A model generated the notes under the pieces. It did no database searches. It was not told the origin of the DNA and was given only the letters and a program-made list of their open reading frames with translations. From NCBI GenBank assembly GCA_965368335.1, contig CBDUMN010000012.1:1-54288 (forward strand): DNA of 54,288 nt, given 5' to 3'. Made by a program: the position numbers and the translations under genes. This document shows, piece after piece, positions 51,095-54,288 of the stretch (positions within the stretch are counted from its first letter, which is position 1; every line of letters begins with the position of its first letter). This DNA is from CBDUMN01 sp965368335 (GTDB lineage: Bacteria > Pseudomonadota > Alphaproteobacteria > Rhodospirillales > JAPHRK01).

Positions 51095-51538
51095 TTAGGC
51101 TGCCGTGCCGTCCTGTCGGATTTTTTCCCTATGGGCGTGCCACTCCATCGTTTTGAGGAGGGTGGCGATAGTGATCGACTTTAGCGTCGCCTTGGCGATT
51201 TCATCGATTTCCGACAACACTCGACCGAGCGCCTGTCCGATTTCGGTCATGTCGCCATCTTCCCGACCTTCTTCGGTGGTCCCAACATCTTCAAAGAGTT
51301 GAATGAGATCGTAAAGAGTCGTCCTCTTGGCGTTACCGCTGAAACGGTATCCACCGCCTGCGCCACGCACCGATTCGACCAGCCCCGCACGCCCCAAGTC
51401 CCTCAGTACTTTCGCAAGGTGGTTGGCGGATATGCCGTACTTCTCGGCAATATCGGTCGCCGAAAGCTGCCGATCCGAATTATTGGCCAACTCCAGGACC
51501 GCGAAAAGTGCGCATTTCGTCGCCTTTTGAAGTTTCAT
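51095..51538 (-). CDS. Rrf2 family transcription regulator without Fe-S cysteines
   Basis: 147-residue Rrf2 protein with an N-terminal winged HTH (ATDIAEKYGISANHLAKVLRDLGRAGLVES, wing GAGGGYRF). The three cysteines that bind the iron-sulfur cluster in IscR, NsrR and RirA are absent; the only Cys is near residue 9. It therefore senses something else, or works with a partner. Neighbour to the GNAT and box genes, but its target is unknown. Confidence 0.9.
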   Translation of the reverse strand: MKLQKATKCALFAVLELANNSDRQLSATDIAEKYGISANHLAKVLRDLGRAGLVESVRGAGGGYRFSGNAKRTTLYDLIQLFEDVGTTEEGREDGDMTEIGQALGRVLSEIDEIAKATLKSITIATLLKTMEWHAHREKIRQDGTAA

Positions 51539-51587
51539 TGCCTTGCCTACTCCCCTAGCAACACTCAGTAAGCGGGATTCGCCCCAT

Positions 51588-52070
51588 TCAGTCCAGCGGC
51601 ATTTCCAATTGAATGAACGGCCCGCCCATCATCCCCTGACTTCTGAAGAAAGCCATATTGAGACTGTCGTCCCGAGCCAGCATGGTTCGAACCTGATCGA
51701 CGCCGCTATCCTTCAAGCGCTGGCAGATAGCCGCAAAAAGCTGACTCCCGGTCTTCTTCAGGCGGGCATCCGGATCGACGCCGATGGCGAAAATCCACCC
51801 ACAGGGCGGCGAACCAAATTCCCAGGCCCGCACTTCGCCAATAATAAAACCGCAGGCCTCTCCACCATATTCAGCGATGAGAAAAAAGCGGCCTTCTCGC
51901 CCCCCGTAACGATTGAACATATCTCGCCAATACACGGCTTTCTCGAGCCCAGTATTCTTAACGTCGATCTCCGTCACCCGGTCCAGGTCAGCCTCTACGG
52001 CTGGCCTTATTTTTATTTGTTCCGTTTCCAATTTCGCCTTTTCCCCTCTGACTTGATTGAGCTTTTTCAA
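51588..52070 (-). CDS. GNAT family N-acetyltransferase
   Basis: 160-residue acetyltransferase with the usual order of elements: an N-terminal strand (IKIRPAVEADLDRV), GEACGFIIGEV, the acetyl-CoA-binding IGVDPDARLKKTGSQLF (a Q/RxxGxG/A variant) and the closing FFRSQGM. TTG start with AGGGG upstream; no ATG precedes the first strand. It is divergent from boxC. The acceptor is unknown; I recall GNAT genes beside some box clusters, but a functional link is uncertain. Confidence 0.85.
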   Translation of the reverse strand: MKKLNQVRGEKAKLETEQIKIRPAVEADLDRVTEIDVKNTGLEKAVYWRDMFNRYGGREGRFFLIAEYGGEACGFIIGEVRAWEFGSPPCGWIFAIGVDPDARLKKTGSQLFAAICQRLKDSGVDQVRTMLARDDSLNMAFFRSQGMMGGPFIQLEMPLD

Positions 52071-52100
52071 GCACCCCTGTCACGATAAAGCTAAATCGCC

Positions 52101-52152
52101 TTGACAGGATGCGGGGGAAACTCCAATATGTAAATAGGTATTTCGGTACCGA
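52101..52152 (+). promoter_or_regulatory. Candidate boxC promoter and operator
   Basis: TTGACA at 52101-52106, with a weak -10 (CAATAT) 17 bases on. A perfect palindrome TCGGTACCGA at 52143-52152, extended imperfectly as ATTTCGGT / ACCGATTT, lies just downstream and could bind a box-specific repressor. Confidence 0.45.
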
Positions 52153-52271
52153 TTTACAGCTACCCTCAAATAAACGCTGCGAGGGCTCCTCAAAAACCAG
52201 GGAATTGAACATGGCCTTTGGCCGACAGCCCCGCCAAGAAAAAACTGTATTAATTCTAAAAGGCACTTGCG

Positions 52272-53921
52272 ATGATTGACTACAGGACGCACCCGGAAAA
52301 TTACAAACACTGGAAACTCTCCATTGATGGGCGAATCGCCAGCCTGACCATGGATGTCGCCGAAGACGGCGGCTTGGTTCCCGGTTATGAGTTGAAGCTC
52401 AACTCTTACGATCTCGGCGTCGATATCGAACTTTACGACGCAATTCAACGGCTCCGCTTTGAGCATCCGGAAGTTGCCTCGGTGATCGTCACCAGCGCCA
52501 AGGAGAAGGTTTTCTGTTCGGGCGCTAACATTTCCATGCTCGGCCAGTCGACCCACGCCTGGAAGGTGAACTTCTGCAAGTTCACCAATGAAACGCGCAA
52601 TTCCATCGAAGACGCCACCGACAATTCCGGTCAGGCCTATATTTGTGCGGTCAACGGCACAGCTGCGGGCGGCGGCTACGAACTGGCCCTCGCCACCGAT
52701 CACATCATCCTCATCGACGATGGCGCAAGCGCCGTTTCGCTACCCGAAGTTCCGCTGCTCGCCGTCCTCCCCGGCACCGGAGGGCTGACCCGGGTCGTCG
52801 ACAAGCGTAAGGTCCGGCGCGATCACGCCGACTATTTCTGCACCATCAACGAAGGTGTGCGCGGCAAGCGCGCCACCAGTTGGAAACTGGTCGATCAGGT
52901 GGTTCCACGCTCCAAACTAATGGAAAAGGCTCAGGAACAAGCCGAAAAGTACGTATCGACTTCCGACCGCCCGGCCGATGCAAAAGGCATTGAGCTGAAA
53001 AAGATCGACCGCACGATCAAGGGCGACGAGATCACCTACGGCACGGTAACCGCAACCATCGACCGGAAAAACCGGGCCGTGACCATTACCGTCCACGCCC
53101 CTACCGAAACGCCACCCAGCGACGTTAAGACTATTCACCAACAGGGTGTCGATTTCTGGCCGATGGCTCTCGCCCGCGATCTCGACGACCTGATCCTTCA
53201 CTTGCGAACCAACGAGCAGGAAATGGGCACCTGGGTCTTCAAGACCTCTGGCGACGCCGACATGGTCGAAGCCGCCGACAAGGCTTTGCTCGACAATCAG
53301 GACGACTGGCTGGTTCGTGAAATCACCCTCTTCCTCAAGCGGGTCTTCAAGCGCATCGACGTAACCTCGCGCAGCCTGATCACTCTGGTCGAACCGGGCA
53401 GCTGCTTCACCGGAACTCTGCTGGAACTGCTGCTCGCCGCCGACCGCTCATTCATGCTCGACGGCACCTTCGAGGGCGATAACCGTCCCCCGGCGACAGT
53501 GCGCCCAACCGGCATGAATTTCGGCCCCCTACCCATGTGCAACGATCTCACCCGTCTCGCCACCCGGTTCCTTGACGAGCCGGAAAAGGTCGAAGATCTC
53601 AAGGCCGAACTGGGCAACGACCTGGATGCGGAAGCCGCCGACGATCTGGGCTTGGTGACCTTCATCCCCGACGACATCGATTGGGAAGACGAAGTGCGGA
53701 TCGCCATTGAGGAGCGCGCCAGCTTCTCGCCGGACGCTTTGACCGGCATGGAGGCGAGCCTCCGTTTCGCCGGACCGGAAACCCTGGAAACCAAAATCTT
53801 CGGGCGCCTGTCGGCCTGGCAGAACTGGATATTCCAGCGTCCCAACGCTGTAGGTGAAGAAGGCGCCTTGAAGCTCTTCGGCACCGGCAACAAAGCCTCT
53901 TACAACCAACAGCGCGTCTAA
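52272..53921 (+). CDS. boxC: Benzoyl-CoA-dihydrodiol lyase
   Basis: 549-residue crotonase-superfamily enzyme of aerobic benzoate breakdown: it hydrolytically opens the ring of 2,3-epoxybenzoyl-CoA, giving a semialdehyde-CoA and formate. The N-terminal crotonase half has the oxyanion-hole stretch NGTAAGGGYELALATDH and SLPEVPLLAVLPGTGGLTRVVDKRKVRRD; the second half is the BoxC-specific extension with RPTGMNFGPLPMC. Length matches the family. Followed by boxB after 28 bases, so cotranscribed. Confidence 0.95.
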   Translation: MIDYRTHPENYKHWKLSIDGRIASLTMDVAEDGGLVPGYELKLNSYDLGVDIELYDAIQRLRFEHPEVASVIVTSAKEKVFCSGANISMLGQSTHAWKVNFCKFTNETRNSIEDATDNSGQAYICAVNGTAAGGGYELALATDHIILIDDGASAVSLPEVPLLAVLPGTGGLTRVVDKRKVRRDHADYFCTINEGVRGKRATSWKLVDQVVPRSKLMEKAQEQAEKYVSTSDRPADAKGIELKKIDRTIKGDEITYGTVTATIDRKNRAVTITVHAPTETPPSDVKTIHQQGVDFWPMALARDLDDLILHLRTNEQEMGTWVFKTSGDADMVEAADKALLDNQDDWLVREITLFLKRVFKRIDVTSRSLITLVEPGSCFTGTLLELLLAADRSFMLDGTFEGDNRPPATVRPTGMNFGPLPMCNDLTRLATRFLDEPEKVEDLKAELGNDLDAEAADDLGLVTFIPDDIDWEDEVRIAIEERASFSPDALTGMEASLRFAGPETLETKIFGRLSAWQNWIFQRPNAVGEEGALKLFGTGNKASYNQQRV

Positions 53922-53949
53922 CGAATTCTATTTAAGGAAAGCGAGCGTC

Positions 53950-54288
53950 ATGACCATTGATTACAACGAAAAAATCCCCAACAACGTCAACCTCAGCGAG
54001 GATCGCCGCCTTCAACGCGCCCTCGAAAAATGGCAGCCGGGCTATCTTGAGTGGTGGGATCAGTTGGGGCCAGAAGACACCACCAACTACGACGTTTATC
54101 TGCGCACCGCCACCAGCGTCGATCCTAAGGGCTGGGCCCATTTCGACTACGTCAAAATGCCCGACTACCGCTGGGGTATTTTTCTCACCCCGACCGACGA
54201 AGACCGGAAAATCGCTTTTGGCGATCACAAAGGCGAAAAGGCCTGGCAGGACGTCCCCGGCGAATACCGCGCCGAGTTGCGCCGTCTG
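53950..54288 (+). CDS. boxB: Benzoyl-CoA 2,3-epoxidase subunit B (partial, runs off the window)
   Basis: First 113 residues of the diiron oxygenase BoxB, which with reductase BoxA converts benzoyl-CoA to its 2,3-epoxide. The start MTIDYNEKIPNNVNLSEDRR and KWQPGYLEWWDQLGP are typical of BoxB; the diiron ligands lie beyond the window. The ATG follows AAGGAAAGCGAGCGTC. The 3' end, and presumably boxA and the CoA ligase, are outside. Confidence 0.92.
   Translation, partial: MTIDYNEKIPNNVNLSEDRRLQRALEKWQPGYLEWWDQLGPEDTTNYDVYLRTATSVDPKGWAHFDYVKMPDYRWGIFLTPTDEDRKIAFGDHKGEKAWQDVPGEYRAELRRL

Noticed and set aside
1..54288. Genomic island or prophage
   Set aside because: No integrase, transposase, att-like duplication at the tRNA-Lys gene, or phage genes were seen.

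Overview
The window looks like a stretch of chromosome from a free-living, sulfur-oxidising alphaproteobacterium, most likely Rhodospirillales-like (Magnetospirillum, Magnetovibrio and Terasakiella relatives come to mind). That placement rests on the gene set: a reverse-type dsr sulfur-oxidation operon, aerobic benzoyl-CoA (box) genes, a bioF/bioD/bioA block, heme A synthase, and alphaproteobacterial-style regulators. No integrase, transposase, phage gene or CRISPR array was found.

Layout. (1) Positions 1-9572 hold a respiratory cluster, mostly on the minus strand: a heme A synthase and a small membrane protein, then a three-gene heme-copper enzyme (54-aa subunit, CuA subunit II, subunit I), a SCO copper chaperone, a cytochrome b-ferredoxin-MvhD fusion with a membrane-anchored partner, and two tandem DNR-like Crp/Fnr regulators. 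A cupredoxin gene sits at the edge on the plus strand. Subunit I keeps all six metal-binding histidines, but Gln stands where oxidases have the cross-linked Tyr. Three TTGAC-N4-GTCAA-like boxes precede the transcription units. I read this as a nitric oxide reductase system of the CuA-bearing, non-canonical type (eNOR/sNOR-like). (2) 9820-13094: an input-less hybrid histidine kinase, then a small gene bracketed by 20-bp direct repeats, and a TauD-like dioxygenase. (3) 13549-28179: a complete dsrABEFHCMKLJOP operon followed by a TrpD2-like gene, dsrN, a divergent uroporphyrinogen methyltransferase and a CbiX-type chelatase. The tail forms a siroheme / siroheme-amide supply module for DsrAB. (4) 28183-34815: a divergent pair made of a 1402-aa membrane-anchored protein with 44 near-perfect 25-residue repeats and a Pro-rich exported protein with a conserved C-terminal domain.

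(5) 34981-41159: housekeeping and stress genes: TetR, cold-shock protein, bacteriohemerythrin, alpha/beta hydrolase, tRNA-Lys(UUU), coaD, gyrA. (6) 41485-45808: a Bax-like glucosaminidase and the biotin genes bioD, bioF and bioA. (7) 45805-51538: polytopic transporter, patatin, KdsC phosphatase, a PAS-GGDEF-EAL protein and an Rrf2 regulator. (8) 51588 to the end: GNAT protein, then boxC and the start of boxB for aerobic benzoate degradation through benzoyl-CoA epoxide; the cluster runs off the right edge.

The systems most worth following up are the NO-reductase-type cluster with its unusual electron-transfer fusion, and the giant 25-residue-repeat protein with its divergent partner.
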